In this document: one piece after another, positions 17,485 to 25,378 of the stretch
How the letters are laid out: each line of letters opens with the position of its first letter
Numbering within the stretch: the first letter of the stretch is position 1
Source of the DNA: Bryobacterales bacterium
GTDB lineage: Bacteria; Acidobacteriota; Terriglobia; Bryobacterales; Bryobacteraceae
Direction: 5' to 3'
DNA: 64,000 nt
NCBI GenBank assembly: GCA_016716385.1
Contig: JADJWL010000003.1
Location: 124,001-188,000, forward strand
Position numbers and translations under genes: made by a program
Notes under the pieces: generated by a model
The model's database searches: none
Seen by the model: the letters and a program-made list of their open reading frames with translations, nothing else
Told to the model about the DNA's origin: nothing

Positions 17485-17844
17485 AAGTGGGCGCTACGAG
17501 GACGCAATCGGCCAGATCGGTCTTGCGGCCGGGAACTTGCATCACGTCGCGGGCGTTGACGAGCGTGAGTTCGCACACCGGCTCCAGGATATTGAAGACC
17601 GGCTTCCAGTAAACCCCGTCGATTCCATCGCTGCGTGAGTGATGCCCGATTCCAGCAGCCAGCGCGCCAGCGCTTCCAGTTCCCTGGTTCTCGTGCCGAA
17701 CTGGCGGACTTCGCTGTGCGGCTCATCGACCTCGCCGGGCGTGAGCAGACAGACCGTGATGGAGTCTTTGTGAACGTCGAGTGCCGCGCAACGCGAGTGC
17801 AGCACGGCGAAGGAACCTTCAAGCAATGGCGGCTTCCTGGGCAT
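17480..17844 (-). pseudogene. IS110-family transposase remnant
   Basis: Starting at an ATG with a GGAGAAG ribosome binding site, the frame reads CAALDVHKDSITVCLLTPG and LEALARWLLESGITHAAMEST, the DEDD catalytic N-terminus of IS110 transposases. A one-base deletion in the C-run at 17614-17617 breaks the frame right after MESTG. The next frame gives VYWKPVFNILEP, NARDV and PGRKTDLADC before a stop. Full IS110 transposases have 340-450 residues and a C-terminal serine domain, which is absent here. The element is dead. Confidence 0.8.
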
Positions 17845-18154
17845 AGCTTCTCCGCCGATCTGGTTTCGTTGCCAGGAGCCGGGAACGCACTCAGCAAGAC
17901 AGTCTCTCTTGCGTGCTGGCGCTCGCCCCAGCAATGGGGCAAGCACCGCGACAATCGGGGGTACGTGGCGCTCCAGCCATGCTGTCCCGCAGGCTTTACA
18001 GCCTCACAGGCTACTGCGGCTTACACGGCCTCCGGCAGCATCCAGCGTAGCGAAACCACGCCCGCCCGGCCGCGCCCCATTTTCATGATCGGGGGTGAAC
18101 CCGCGGTTCGTCAGCCTCCCGCGGTTCGTCAGCCCGTGCTGTCCCCGAAGTACC
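17845..18154. other. Stretch without a supported gene
   Basis: About 310 bases lie between the IS110 remnant and the tRNA-like locus. A short tandem repeat (CCGCGGTTCGTCAG occurs twice around 18108-18134) is the only structure I see. No coding potential is convincing. Confidence 0.4.
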
Positions 18155-18229
18155 CCCGGAGTAAGTCAGTGGTAGAATGCCAGTTTCCCAAGCTGGACGT
18201 CGCCGGTTCGACCCCGGTCTCCCGCTCCA
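18155..18229 (+). tRNA. tRNA-Gly(CCC)-like gene, acceptor stem degraded
   Basis: The segment folds as a cloverleaf with a D-loop AGTGGTA, anticodon loop TTCCCAA (anticodon CCC, glycine), T-loop TTCGACC and an encoded CCA end. The T stem pairs fully (CCGG/CCGG core). The acceptor stem has mismatches at its outer end (CCCGGAG against CTCCCGC) and the D stem has one mismatch. This suggests a decayed or rebuilt 5' end, as happens when an element integrates into a tRNA gene. The 3' half recurs at 22620. Function is uncertain. Confidence 0.6.
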
Positions 18230-18246
18230 ACTTTTCAACAACTTAG
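18185..18246. repeat. Putative att-type direct repeat, left copy (tRNA-Gly 3' half)
   Basis: This covers the anticodon-loop-to-CCA half of the tRNA-like gene plus 17 bases of downstream sequence ending TTTCAACAACTTAG. It matches 22620-22681 over 62 positions without gaps, about 53 of them identical. Duplicated tRNA 3' ends typically flank integrated elements. Confidence 0.7.
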
Positions 18247-18474
18247 CCTGATCGCTCGCCATCCCTAAATCCCCTTAACGGAGCAAAGCAATACTCAGGG
18301 ACCCGCAAGCCGCTGAATTGCAAGCACTTGTTCGAGAGATGTCCAGCCGTCCGGGCTGGGTGATAGTCGAACTCGGCATTCATGGAATCGAACAGAGTCA
18401 ACGTCCGCGGGCGCTGCTGAATGCTCCCGCCGGCTGGAGGTCGGTTCTCCTTTAGCTTGCGTTTGAATGACGCG

Positions 18475-18518
18475 AACTACGCTATCGCATCAGAACCAGC
18501 CGTCTCATCCCATCTGTC
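18475..18518 (+). repeat. 44-bp inverted repeat, left copy
   Basis: This is a perfect reverse complement of 21491-21534. It begins AACTACGCTATCGCATCAG and ends CTCATCCCATCTGTC. Together the two copies bound a 3,060-bp segment with an AraC regulator and an aldehyde dehydrogenase. The 228 bases between the tRNA repeat and this copy (18247-18474) show no gene. Confidence 0.9.
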
Positions 18519-18564
18519 CCGGTTTCGTTTTATATGATGGGTATCTTCGAGGCGGAGCATAGAC

Positions 18565-19557
18565 ATGGCGACCCAGTACCCCGTCGGGCAATATTTCCAG
18601 CAGATGGACGCCTTGTTGGGTGTCGCCCCGGACCGAGTTCTGCGCCGACTCGGACTTTCTCCGAGCCTGTCCGATCAAGCGGACCTGAGCGTGCCTGCAG
18701 AGACATTTTTCCGTATCTGGGATGCCATGATCGCAGAGGCAAACCGCCCCGGCGTGGAGATGGACCTGGCCATGGCCTATGCGCACGGGCCTTTCCTGCC
18801 ACCGATCTTCGCCTTTTCCTGCTCCGACACGCTGTCCTTGGGCCTGCAACGTCTGGCGGATTTCAAACCGTTGATCGGCCCATTGAAGATTGAGCTCTCG
18901 CGCCCCGACCAAGAGCTGCGGGTTGAAATGCGACCGTCTGAGGCGCGCCTCGCAATGCCACCCAGCATGGCACTGTTCGAAATCCTTTATATCACGGAGT
19001 GCGCTCGGTGCTTCTCATGCGCCCATGTCGTGCCTGTGGAGACCTGTCTGCCTGGTCCGCTGACCATCGATAAGACGTGTTCGGAGTTTCTTGGACACCC
19101 GCCCAAGACCTCCAACCTGCTCAGCATGACCTTCAGTGCGGAGGACTCCGACCGTCCTCTCATCACCCGAAGCCCATCGTTTTGGGAAGCCTTGGAGGCA
19201 GGGTTTCAGGACCAGCTTGAGGACCGCGTGGGTGCGGCCACCATGTCGGCGCGGATCAAGAAGACCTTGACCGAGGCGCTGCCCGGTGGGTCGACGTCGG
19301 TCGAGGCCATGGCCAAGCGCCTGAATGTCTCCAAGCGCAGCCTGCAACGGCGCCTGAGCGAAGAGGGCACGAGCTTCCAGGATCTCCTCAACGAAACCCG
19401 CTTTGAAATGTCGGATCTCTACCTGAAACACAGCGGTCTCAGCGTTTCCGAGATTTCCTATCTGTTGGGCTTCCGGGAGACCTCTTCCTTCTTCAGAGCG
19501 TTCCAGGGCTGGACCGGCATGACACCCGGCGACTACCGCGCGTCGGGGGGCCTCTAG
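18565..19557 (+). CDS. AraC-family transcriptional regulator
   Basis: This 330-residue protein has an N-terminal arabinose-binding-like domain (ArgR/OruR type, with LSVPAETFFRIWDAM around residues 36-50) and a C-terminal AraC double helix-turn-helix. The second half reads SVEAMAKRLNVSKRSLQRRL and later SVSEISYLLGFRETSSFFRAF near residue 305. It lies 210 bases upstream of the aldehyde dehydrogenase gene and probably activates it. A 17-base motif (CATTTGGCGCGATCTGC) occurs both before and after that gene. Residue choice and gene pairing look alphaproteobacterial (Rhodobacterales-like), unlike the flanks; this is by eye. Confidence 0.85.
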   Translation: MATQYPVGQYFQQMDALLGVAPDRVLRRLGLSPSLSDQADLSVPAETFFRIWDAMIAEANRPGVEMDLAMAYAHGPFLPPIFAFSCSDTLSLGLQRLADFKPLIGPLKIELSRPDQELRVEMRPSEARLAMPPSMALFEILYITECARCFSCAHVVPVETCLPGPLTIDKTCSEFLGHPPKTSNLLSMTFSAEDSDRPLITRSPSFWEALEAGFQDQLEDRVGAATMSARIKKTLTEALPGGSTSVEAMAKRLNVSKRSLQRRLSEEGTSFQDLLNETRFEMSDLYLKHSGLSVSEISYLLGFRETSSFFRAFQGWTGMTPGDYRASGGL

Positions 19558-19663
19558 CCTCAACCATCACTGAACTGCTGGTGCCTGGCTGCCCTTCCAC
19601 ACCTGACGGGCGCCGTGCCGTTTTGACGGGGCACCGGCGCTGCCCGCAAAACCCACATTCGGC

Positions 19664-19680
19664 CATTTGGCGCGATCTGC
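19664..19680 (+). promoter_or_regulatory. 17-bp repeated motif, upstream copy
   Basis: CATTTGGCGCGATCTGC lies 88 bases before the aldehyde dehydrogenase start and recurs exactly at 21374-21390, just after that gene and before the next start codon. Its position ahead of two start codons fits an operator for the neighbouring AraC regulator. Confidence 0.45.
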
Positions 19681-19767
19681 CATTGAGTTGGCGCGCCTCG
19701 TCATCGCGGCGCGCGGTCCAGATGACTAAGTTAGAGACAGCGAAACGCAGCAAAAGGAACTGGCAAC

Positions 19768-21363
19768 ATGGACGCCCAAACAGCATTCGACAGTCTCGAC
19801 GCAAAGGCCTGGGCCGCGACCCGCGCAGTGGAACGACTGTCCCTGATCAAGACCCTGCAGAAGAACTTGCTTGCCCATGCGGAGGACCTCGGCCGCGCCG
19901 ACGCGGCGATGAAGAACGAGTTGGCCGGGGCCGGCGCAATTTCGACGGCAGAGGGCATGGCGGGAACCGTCGTTCCCATGGGCAACACCCTGATGGGGAT
20001 CCGGCGGCTTCATGAAGCCTTGGTGCAGGGCGAGATGCCCAAAGCAAATGGCAGCCGCGCCATCGGAGGCAACGTCTATGAAGTCGATGTGTTTCCCATC
20101 CACGCCAAGGACAAACTCACGGCCGGGAAGGCGCGCGGCTATCTGCATGTGAATGGCAGCCCCGAACAGGTCAGCCCGCTCGCCAAACCCGCCGGCGTGA
20201 TCGCCGTGTCGGGCGCGGGCAACTACAGTTCGTCCGTCGAAATGGCGATGGCGCTTTTTCTCGAAAACAAAGCGGTGATCCACAAGCCGCACGCACTGAA
20301 CGAGGCGTCGGATGCGGTTTGGGCGAAGGTCTTTGCCCCGCTGATCGAACGCAAGGCACTTGTCTTCATTGGGGCCGACCAAAGCCACGCGATGCCCAAG
20401 GTCTCCGGGCTGGATGCCATTTATTTCACCGGGTCCACCGGTGTTGCCCATGCCATTCAGAACGCCGCAGCTGCGCCTTTGGTCTCTGAATGTGGTGGCA
20501 ACAATCCCTGCATCATCGTGCCCGGGCGTTGGACCGAGAAGGAGATGAAGCATTGGGCCGTCCAGATCGTCTCCGCCGGCAAGCTCAATGGCGGTGCAAT
20601 CTGCGGTCGGCCGCAAACCATCATCACTTCGAAGGCCTGGCCGCAGCGGGAGCAATTCCTGACCGCGCTGCGCAAGGCAGTTACCGAGGACACGTTCGGC
20701 ACCGCCACCTACTATCCTGGCGTCGACAAGACGAAGGACGCGTTCCTTGAAAACCAGCCTTCGGCCGAGCTTCTGCGCCCCGAGAGCGGCGCGCATCCGT
20801 CCAGCGACGTGGTCTTCATTCCCGGCGTCGGCGAAGAGGATTTCGCGGTCACGAACGAAGCCTTCTGCCAGGTCTTCAGCGAGCTGCCGCTCGATACAGG
20901 AACCGACGCCGACGACTTTCTGACCAAGGCCACGGCCTTCTGCAATGACAAGCTGCTTGGCTCTCTTGGTTGCATGATGCTGGTGGACAACGCCACGTTC
21001 AAATCCAATGAGGACCGTATCCACCAAGCCGTGCGCGAGTTGAACTACGGGGGCATCGCCGTCAACAACATTCCGCCGAACATCTGGCTAAACGCCTATC
21101 TCACGTGGGGCGGCTGCGGTGAAACGACCGACGACTTCGTCTCAGGCGTCGGCAACTTCGGCAACGCCCTAAACTTCGAAAACGTCGTCAAATCGGTCAT
21201 CATCGACGATTTCGCCGCGCAAGCCTTCCAGCTAACCAGTCGCAGGCAGGTCGAGCACCTAATGATCAACTTGTCGAAATTCGCCGTCGATCAAAGCTGG
21301 GGCGGGTTTGCCAAGCTCGTGGGCCAGATGGCGGTCGATGGACTGCGCGGCAAGGATTTCTGA
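19768..21363 (+). CDS. Aldehyde dehydrogenase family protein
   Basis: This 531-residue protein starts at an ATG preceded by AAAGGA. It has an NAD(P)-dependent aldehyde dehydrogenase core: a YFTGSTGVA nucleotide-binding turn, the general base E241 in SECGGNNP, and the nucleophile C279 in GAICGRPQ. The N-terminal 100 residues and the C-terminal YLTWGGCGETTDDFVSGVGN part are longer than in the classic 480-500-residue enzymes, pointing to a divergent subfamily. It is the core of a foreign cassette with an AraC regulator upstream and a cut gfa-like gene downstream. Oxidation of a reactive aldehyde is the likely role; the substrate is unknown. Confidence 0.85.
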   Translation: MDAQTAFDSLDAKAWAATRAVERLSLIKTLQKNLLAHAEDLGRADAAMKNELAGAGAISTAEGMAGTVVPMGNTLMGIRRLHEALVQGEMPKANGSRAIGGNVYEVDVFPIHAKDKLTAGKARGYLHVNGSPEQVSPLAKPAGVIAVSGAGNYSSSVEMAMALFLENKAVIHKPHALNEASDAVWAKVFAPLIERKALVFIGADQSHAMPKVSGLDAIYFTGSTGVAHAIQNAAAAPLVSECGGNNPCIIVPGRWTEKEMKHWAVQIVSAGKLNGGAICGRPQTIITSKAWPQREQFLTALRKAVTEDTFGTATYYPGVDKTKDAFLENQPSAELLRPESGAHPSSDVVFIPGVGEEDFAVTNEAFCQVFSELPLDTGTDADDFLTKATAFCNDKLLGSLGCMMLVDNATFKSNEDRIHQAVRELNYGGIAVNNIPPNIWLNAYLTWGGCGETTDDFVSGVGNFGNALNFENVVKSVIIDDFAAQAFQLTSRRQVEHLMINLSKFAVDQSWGGFAKLVGQMAVDGLRGKDF

Positions 21364-21373
21364 AGCTCCCGCT

Positions 21374-21390
21374 CATTTGGCGCGATCTGC
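21374..21390 (+). promoter_or_regulatory. 17-bp repeated motif, downstream copy
   Basis: This is an exact second copy of CATTTGGCGCGATCTGC, 10 bases after the aldehyde dehydrogenase stop and 78 bases before the start of a truncated small gene. It supports a shared operator controlling two transcripts. Confidence 0.45.
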
Positions 21391-21467
21391 AATCGAAGCA
21401 GCGCGCACTGAAAGCACCTTCGCCCTTCTCCACGTAGATCACTCCTACAACACAGAAAGGACATCCC

Positions 21468-21527
21468 ATGGCACAGATACATCCATCCTTGACAGATGGG
21501 ATGAGACGGCTGGTTCTGATGCGATAG
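21468..21527 (+). pseudogene. Truncated gene start, possibly a gfa-like enzyme
   Basis: An ATG with AAAGGAC upstream opens a 19-residue frame starting MAQIHPSLTDGM. The IHP-x-x-x-x-G start resembles glutathione-dependent formaldehyde-activating (Gfa) proteins, which would suit an aldehyde-detoxification cassette. The frame enters the right 44-bp inverted repeat after about 8 residues and soon stops, so the gene was probably cut by the cassette boundary. The Gfa assignment rests on very few residues. Confidence 0.3.
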
Positions 21528-21534
21528 CGTAGTT
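21491..21534 (-). repeat. 44-bp inverted repeat, right copy
   Basis: This is the perfect reverse complement of 18475-18518. Its outer end (TAGCGTAGTT) abuts the first base of the IS3-type terminal sequence (TGGACTGGG) at 21535, so cassette and insertion sequence meet with no spacer. Confidence 0.9.
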
Positions 21535-21944
21535 TGGACTGGGCCCCCAAATTGACACAACCGGTTAAGACTCGATTTTCATTGAATGGAGAATTGAGTC
21601 ATGGGAAAGTATCGACGGAAGTTCACGCGAGAGCTGAAGCTGGCGGCGGTGCAGCGGATGGAAGCGGGAGCGACGGCGGCCGAGGTGGCGCGGGCATTTG
21701 AGGCGAACCCGACCGTGTTGCACCGCTGGCGGCGGGAGTTCCGCGAAGGGCCAGGTAACGCCTTTCCCGGCTTGGGTAAGCGGCGCTGGGCCGAAGGCCA
21801 GGTGGCCGAGTTGGAGCGCAAGATCGGCCAGCAGGCGCTGGAGATCGATTTTTTGAAGGGGTGCTTGCAGCGCATCGAAGAACAGCGGATGCTGCAGGCA
21901 CTGACTGGAAAGCCGCCATCCACGGGGAAATCGCCTTAGGATGA
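21535..21944 (+). mobile_element. IS3-family element, left part only
   Basis: The segment starts with an IS3-type left end (TGGACTGGGCCCCC, then AAATTGACACAACC) and carries orfA. The expected orfB with the DDE integrase core is absent: shortly after the orfA stop the sequence turns into an antisense methyltransferase gene. The element is therefore a truncated remnant. The right boundary is estimated from where methyltransferase homology begins. Confidence 0.75.
21601..21939 (+). CDS. IS3-family transposase OrfA
   Basis: This 112-residue protein has the Tnp_1 (IS3/IS911) helix-turn-helix: RRKFTRELKLAAVQRMEAGA, then AEVARAFEANPTVLHRWRREF. A leucine-zipper-like coiled coil follows (VAELERKIGQQALEIDFLKG). 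This is the DNA-binding subunit normally fused by frameshifting to OrfB. OrfB is missing, so it cannot transpose on its own. Confidence 0.85.
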   Translation: MGKYRRKFTRELKLAAVQRMEAGATAAEVARAFEANPTVLHRWRREFREGPGNAFPGLGKRRWAEGQVAELERKIGQQALEIDFLKGCLQRIEEQRMLQALTGKPPSTGKSP

Positions 21945-22414
21945 ACTTGCGGGCGGGGGTGTTGCCATTGAAGAACGTCAGTCTCCGCGCGTGCTGGTCG
22001 CTTCGGGCTTCCCTTCGCTAGTAGGCACGCAAGCTCGTGCTGTGAACGTGTGAAGCGCCCGAGTCCGATTCGTTCCTTGATGAACACGAGGGAGCTCACG
22101 GGGCGAAGCCCTGCGGTTCTCCACGCCGAAAAGAAGATGTCCGTGTGCGGCCAGCCGTAGAAGGACAAGCACAGTGAGTCCGGCTTCAGAACTCGCGAGA
22201 TCTCCATAAAGACCGGGACGACCCACGAAGGATCGGAATCGCCTTCGATCATTCCCCAGTCGCTTCCCCACCGGCCAGCGTAGGAGACGAGGTACGGCGG
22301 ATCGGTGATGACCATGTCGAAGGTCTCGGCTGGGAAAGTGGTGAGGACGTTTCGGCAGTCGTCGTGAAAAAGTGTGATTCCGTCACGATCAAAGACGGGC
22401 ATGTTGCAGGGCAT
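21945..22414 (-). pseudogene. DNA methyltransferase (DPPY type), 3' truncated by IS3 remnant
   Basis: The N-terminal 150 residues are a clear N6-adenine/N4-cytosine DNA methyltransferase: ITLFHDDCRNVLTTFPAETF, then the catalytic TDPPYLVSYAGRW near residue 38, a WVVPVFMEISRVLKPD helix and LVFIKERIGLGRFTRSQHE. After LAKG and DVLQWQ the natural continuation (an LHPT-type motif and the SAM-binding FxGxG motif) is replaced by sequence antisense to the transposase gene. Phage or integrative elements often carry such orphan methyltransferases. Without the SAM motif it should be inactive. Confidence 0.75.
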
Positions 22415-22619
22415 CGAAGTTCACCTTCGAGGCGAAGCTCGGTGGCTTCGCAGTCAGGTGAGGAGTTCGGTTTCGCTGCGCTCAACGCCCGCCCAGCTCG
22501 TTACTGCGATTACTGCGTTAAGCTGGGCTCGCCCGTAAGTTCTTGAAACTCAATGGTCTCTGTTTGTCAGGATGAACGCCGTGGACGCATATGTCCTTTA
22601 TTTTCAATCGGCATTCGTG

Positions 22620-22681
22620 TTCCCAAGCTGGACGTCGTGGGTTCGAGTCCCATCTCCCGCTCCATAGTTTCAACAACTTAG
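22620..22681. repeat. Putative att-type direct repeat, right copy (tRNA-Gly 3' half)
   Basis: This segment contains only the 3' half of a tRNA-Gly(CCC): TTCCCAAGCTGGACGTCG, a canonical T arm (TGGGTTCGAGTCCCA) and CTCCCGCTCCA, followed by TTTCAACAACTTAG as at 18233-18246. There is no 5' half upstream, so it is not a complete tRNA. The T arm is closer to consensus than the left copy. Confidence 0.7.
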
Positions 22682-22970
22682 GGGCATTCGCTCCTGCCTC
22701 TTTTACCTTGGAAACCTAGTTTTCGAGGTAAAACCGACCGCCCCAGCTCCTAACTTACCTAGAATGAGTCTCTTGAACAAACGACTGTCAGCCCTGACCT
22801 AGCTCCGTTGTCAAGCCCACTCTCAAGGGGGGAGCAACCATACCGCTGCGCTGGAGTGTTCTGCGCAACCTGCGAATGAGGCTTGCATTCGCGCGCCATG
22901 GAGCTGAAGCAAAACCAGAAGCGCCGGAGGTCACTGAGCAGAACCCGACTCAAGCGATGCCCGCAATCGT
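22682..22970. other. Gene-free stretch with a stem-loop
   Basis: The region between the right tRNA repeat and the MFS gene has no convincing frame. At 22701-22733 TTTTACCT and AGGTAAAA form an 8-bp inverted repeat around a 17-base loop. It has no T-run after it and sits upstream of convergent genes, so a terminator function is only possible. Confidence 0.35.
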
Positions 22971-24422
22971 TCAGGCTCGGATGATCTGGCGTGCGGGCGA
23001 CATTCGAGCGTTCGCAATCGCGACGACAAGCGCGCCAACAATGATCGACGCGGCGACCAGAAACGTGATCCGCATCCCTCTGGCGATGGCCTCGGACGGC
23101 GCCGCAGCAGGATCGGACACACCCGAAGCCAGTGCAAACACCGCAGCCATCACGGAGGCGCCCGTCACCAGTCCGAGATTCCTCGATAGGTTGAGCACGC
23201 CAGATACGACGCCGCGCTGATCCGGTCCAACCTCCGCCATGGCAGCAGTGTTGTTGGCGGCCTGAAACAGCGCATAGCCGACCGTGACGACAACAGTGCC
23301 TCCGATGTAGCCCAACGCTCCAGCCGTCGAAGGCATGATCCACAGCGTCAGGCAGCCGACCGGCATCACGAGCAACCCGGCGGCTGCTATGCGCGCCGGT
23401 CCAAAGCGGTCCACGAGGCGGCCGGACGGAACGCCGGCCAGCGCGGCCATGAGCGGCCCCGCCGACATCGCGATACCTACCACAGCCGCATCCAGCCCGA
23501 TCGCCCGGGAGAGATAGAACGGCCCCACCACCAGGATCGCCATCATGACGGTCGAGACCATCGCACTCGTAGCGAGACTCGCGCTCAGCGCCGGATTGTG
23601 GAAGATGCGCAGATCCACCAGCGGCGACGCCGTTCGTGCTTGAGCCCTCACAAAGAGTGCGGCGCCGAGGCCCGCGGCCAGCAGCAGGGCTATGTTACCC
23701 ACGTCGAATCGGCCGCGACCCAGCGTCATGGCGAGTGCGTACGCCACCAGCGTCAGTCCCAGCAGAACTGTGCCGAGCTTATCGAACTGCGCCGACACCT
23801 TGTTCCGCTCCGGGCGGAAAGGCCGCACATAAAGGTGCGTCAGATGGAGGTTCACAAGGCCAATCGGCAGGTTGACCAGGAAGATCGCACGCCAACCGAT
23901 TCCGGAGATCAGCATCCCGCCGAGCGAAGGCCCCAGAGTCGTGCCGAGGGCGGACATCGTACCCAGCAGACCCATGGCGCTCCCCACCCTGGCTTCGGGA
24001 ACCGTCTCACCGATCAGGGCCACCGAGACAGCCATCATGACCGCGGCACCCATCCCGTGCGCCGCGCGGGCGGCAATCAAGACGCCGAGGCTTGGCGCGG
24101 CGCCGCACAGAAGCGACGCTCCCGTGAAAACACCGATCCCCGCCAGGAGGACTCTCCGCCGCCCCAAAATATCACTGAGGCATCCTGCGCCGACAACCAC
24201 GGTGGTGATCGCCATCAGATACCCAAGTACGACCCACTGCACTTGCTGGAATGGAGCCTCGAAAAATCGCGCCATCTCCGGCAGACCGACGTTCGCACTA
24301 CTGGTGTTGAGTGAAGGCAGCAGTGTCGACAACGACAGACAAGCCAGTGCCCAAGGACTTGCTACGGCCAGTTCCGTGCCTTCGCCTCCCGCCCCAATTC
24401 GCTCTTCAATCTCCGTCTGCAT
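22971..24422 (-). CDS. MFS drug exporter of the DHA2 (EmrB/QacA) type
   Basis: This 483-residue protein has about 14 predicted membrane helices. The MFS motif A is visible as GCLSDILGRRRVLLAG near residue 80 and motif C-like GTTLGPSLGGMLIS near 160; a second-half motif A appears as GRLVDRFGPARI. Length and the 14-helix layout indicate proton-driven export of organic cations or antibiotics. It overlaps the 3' end of the upstream methyltransferase gene by 17 bases and is opposite a LysR regulator. The set looks like an inducible efflux/modification unit. Confidence 0.9.
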   Translation of the reverse strand: MQTEIEERIGAGGEGTELAVASPWALACLSLSTLLPSLNTSSANVGLPEMARFFEAPFQQVQWVVLGYLMAITTVVVGAGCLSDILGRRRVLLAGIGVFTGASLLCGAAPSLGVLIAARAAHGMGAAVMMAVSVALIGETVPEARVGSAMGLLGTMSALGTTLGPSLGGMLISGIGWRAIFLVNLPIGLVNLHLTHLYVRPFRPERNKVSAQFDKLGTVLLGLTLVAYALAMTLGRGRFDVGNIALLLAAGLGAALFVRAQARTASPLVDLRIFHNPALSASLATSAMVSTVMMAILVVGPFYLSRAIGLDAAVVGIAMSAGPLMAALAGVPSGRLVDRFGPARIAAAGLLVMPVGCLTLWIMPSTAGALGYIGGTVVVTVGYALFQAANNTAAMAEVGPDQRGVVSGVLNLSRNLGLVTGASVMAAVFALASGVSDPAAAPSEAIARGMRITFLVAASIIVGALVVAIANARMSPARQIIRA

Positions 24423-25278
24423 GCTGCACCGCCTCTCTCGATGCAGCGGCGCCCGTTACGATGTGAACGCGCGCATCCATTCGCACGAAGCCGTCCTGCT
24501 GGTAAGGCGAAAGGCGTTGCGTGAGTAATGCTCTTGCGTCGCGGAGCGCGAGATCCCCTGCTTCGAGAAGCAACTCCGCGAAATTCGAGAAGGAGGCGAG
24601 AGCGAACTCCGCTGCCTCCTCGGCCGGCAACTCGCCTCCTATCGGCAGCATCCCGCGCCAGTCGCTCACCTCGAGGTCGCGATAGCCGGCTTCATCGAGC
24701 AGGTGGAGTAACCTCGAAGCATCGCCGTAACGAAACGGTCCCGGCGCGTCGGGATCCGATGGGGGGATGTCAACGATTCCGGACACTGTTTCACGCACGA
24801 TCGACATCCACGGGTTGTCCGAGGGGCGTCCCCAGACGGCAAAGGCGAATCGACCGGCCGGAACGAGCCAGCGCAGCAGATTCCGAAATGCGGCGGGCGG
24901 GTCGGCAAAGAACATCACACCGAATCTGGACGCGAGCCGCTCATACATGCCTGACGGCGGGACCGCCCTTTCCATGTCGGCGATGTCGAAGGCCACTTCC
25001 CCTGGAGCCGTTCCGCGCCCGCGCGCGACTTCGATCATCGCCGGGGAAATGTCGAAGCCATGAACCACGCTCCCTGCCGGTGCCCGGCGCAGAATCTCCA
25101 CGCTCGTTCCTCCTCCTCCGCAGCCGACCTCGGCGATCCCGCATGGGGCATCCAGGCGGAGGGCGCGAATCAGCGGCTCGTCCACCGGCGCCAACATCGC
25201 TTCCATTCGGGCCAACTGGCCGCGCCATTTCTCCCCGCGTGCCGCGGTCCATCCGGAATTGGAGCAGTTCTCGTGCAT
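24406..25278 (-). CDS. Class I SAM-dependent methyltransferase
   Basis: This 290-residue protein shows a glycine-rich SAM-binding motif I (IAEVGCGGGGTSVEIL near residue 48), an acidic motif (VHGFDISPAMIEVAR near residue 73), FDIADME and a GRFAFAVWG strand. This is the UbiE/small-molecule type. It is translated with the MFS exporter (17-base overlap) and divergently transcribed from a LysR regulator 100 bases away. A natural product or toxic small molecule is a plausible substrate, but nothing in the sequence names it. Confidence 0.85.
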   Translation of the reverse strand: MHENCSNSGWTAARGEKWRGQLARMEAMLAPVDEPLIRALRLDAPCGIAEVGCGGGGTSVEILRRAPAGSVVHGFDISPAMIEVARGRGTAPGEVAFDIADMERAVPPSGMYERLASRFGVMFFADPPAAFRNLLRWLVPAGRFAFAVWGRPSDNPWMSIVRETVSGIVDIPPSDPDAPGPFRYGDASRLLHLLDEAGYRDLEVSDWRGMLPIGGELPAEEAAEFALASFSNFAELLLEAGDLALRDARALLTQRLSPYQQDGFVRMDARVHIVTGAAASREAVQHADGD

Positions 25279-25378
25279 GCATCAAGCGTAAGGTTGAAAC
25301 CGAGATGGCGGAAGACGCACTGGTTGCACTTTATCCTTGCGTTGGACGCCATATCAGGCGCAGTGCTACGGTCGGTCC
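25279..25378. promoter_or_regulatory. Divergent promoter region between methyltransferase and LysR genes
   Basis: These 100 bases separate two diverging genes, the classic setting for LysR autoregulation and target activation. I see no perfect T-N11-A palindrome or clear -35/-10 pair, so the assignment rests on gene order. Confidence 0.35.

Noticed and set aside
22620..22664. Second complete tRNA-Gly
   Set aside because: The 5' half (acceptor strand and D arm) is absent; only the 3' half is present.
22701..22733. Rho-independent terminator
   Set aside because: The stem is A/T-rich with a 17-base loop and no following T-run.
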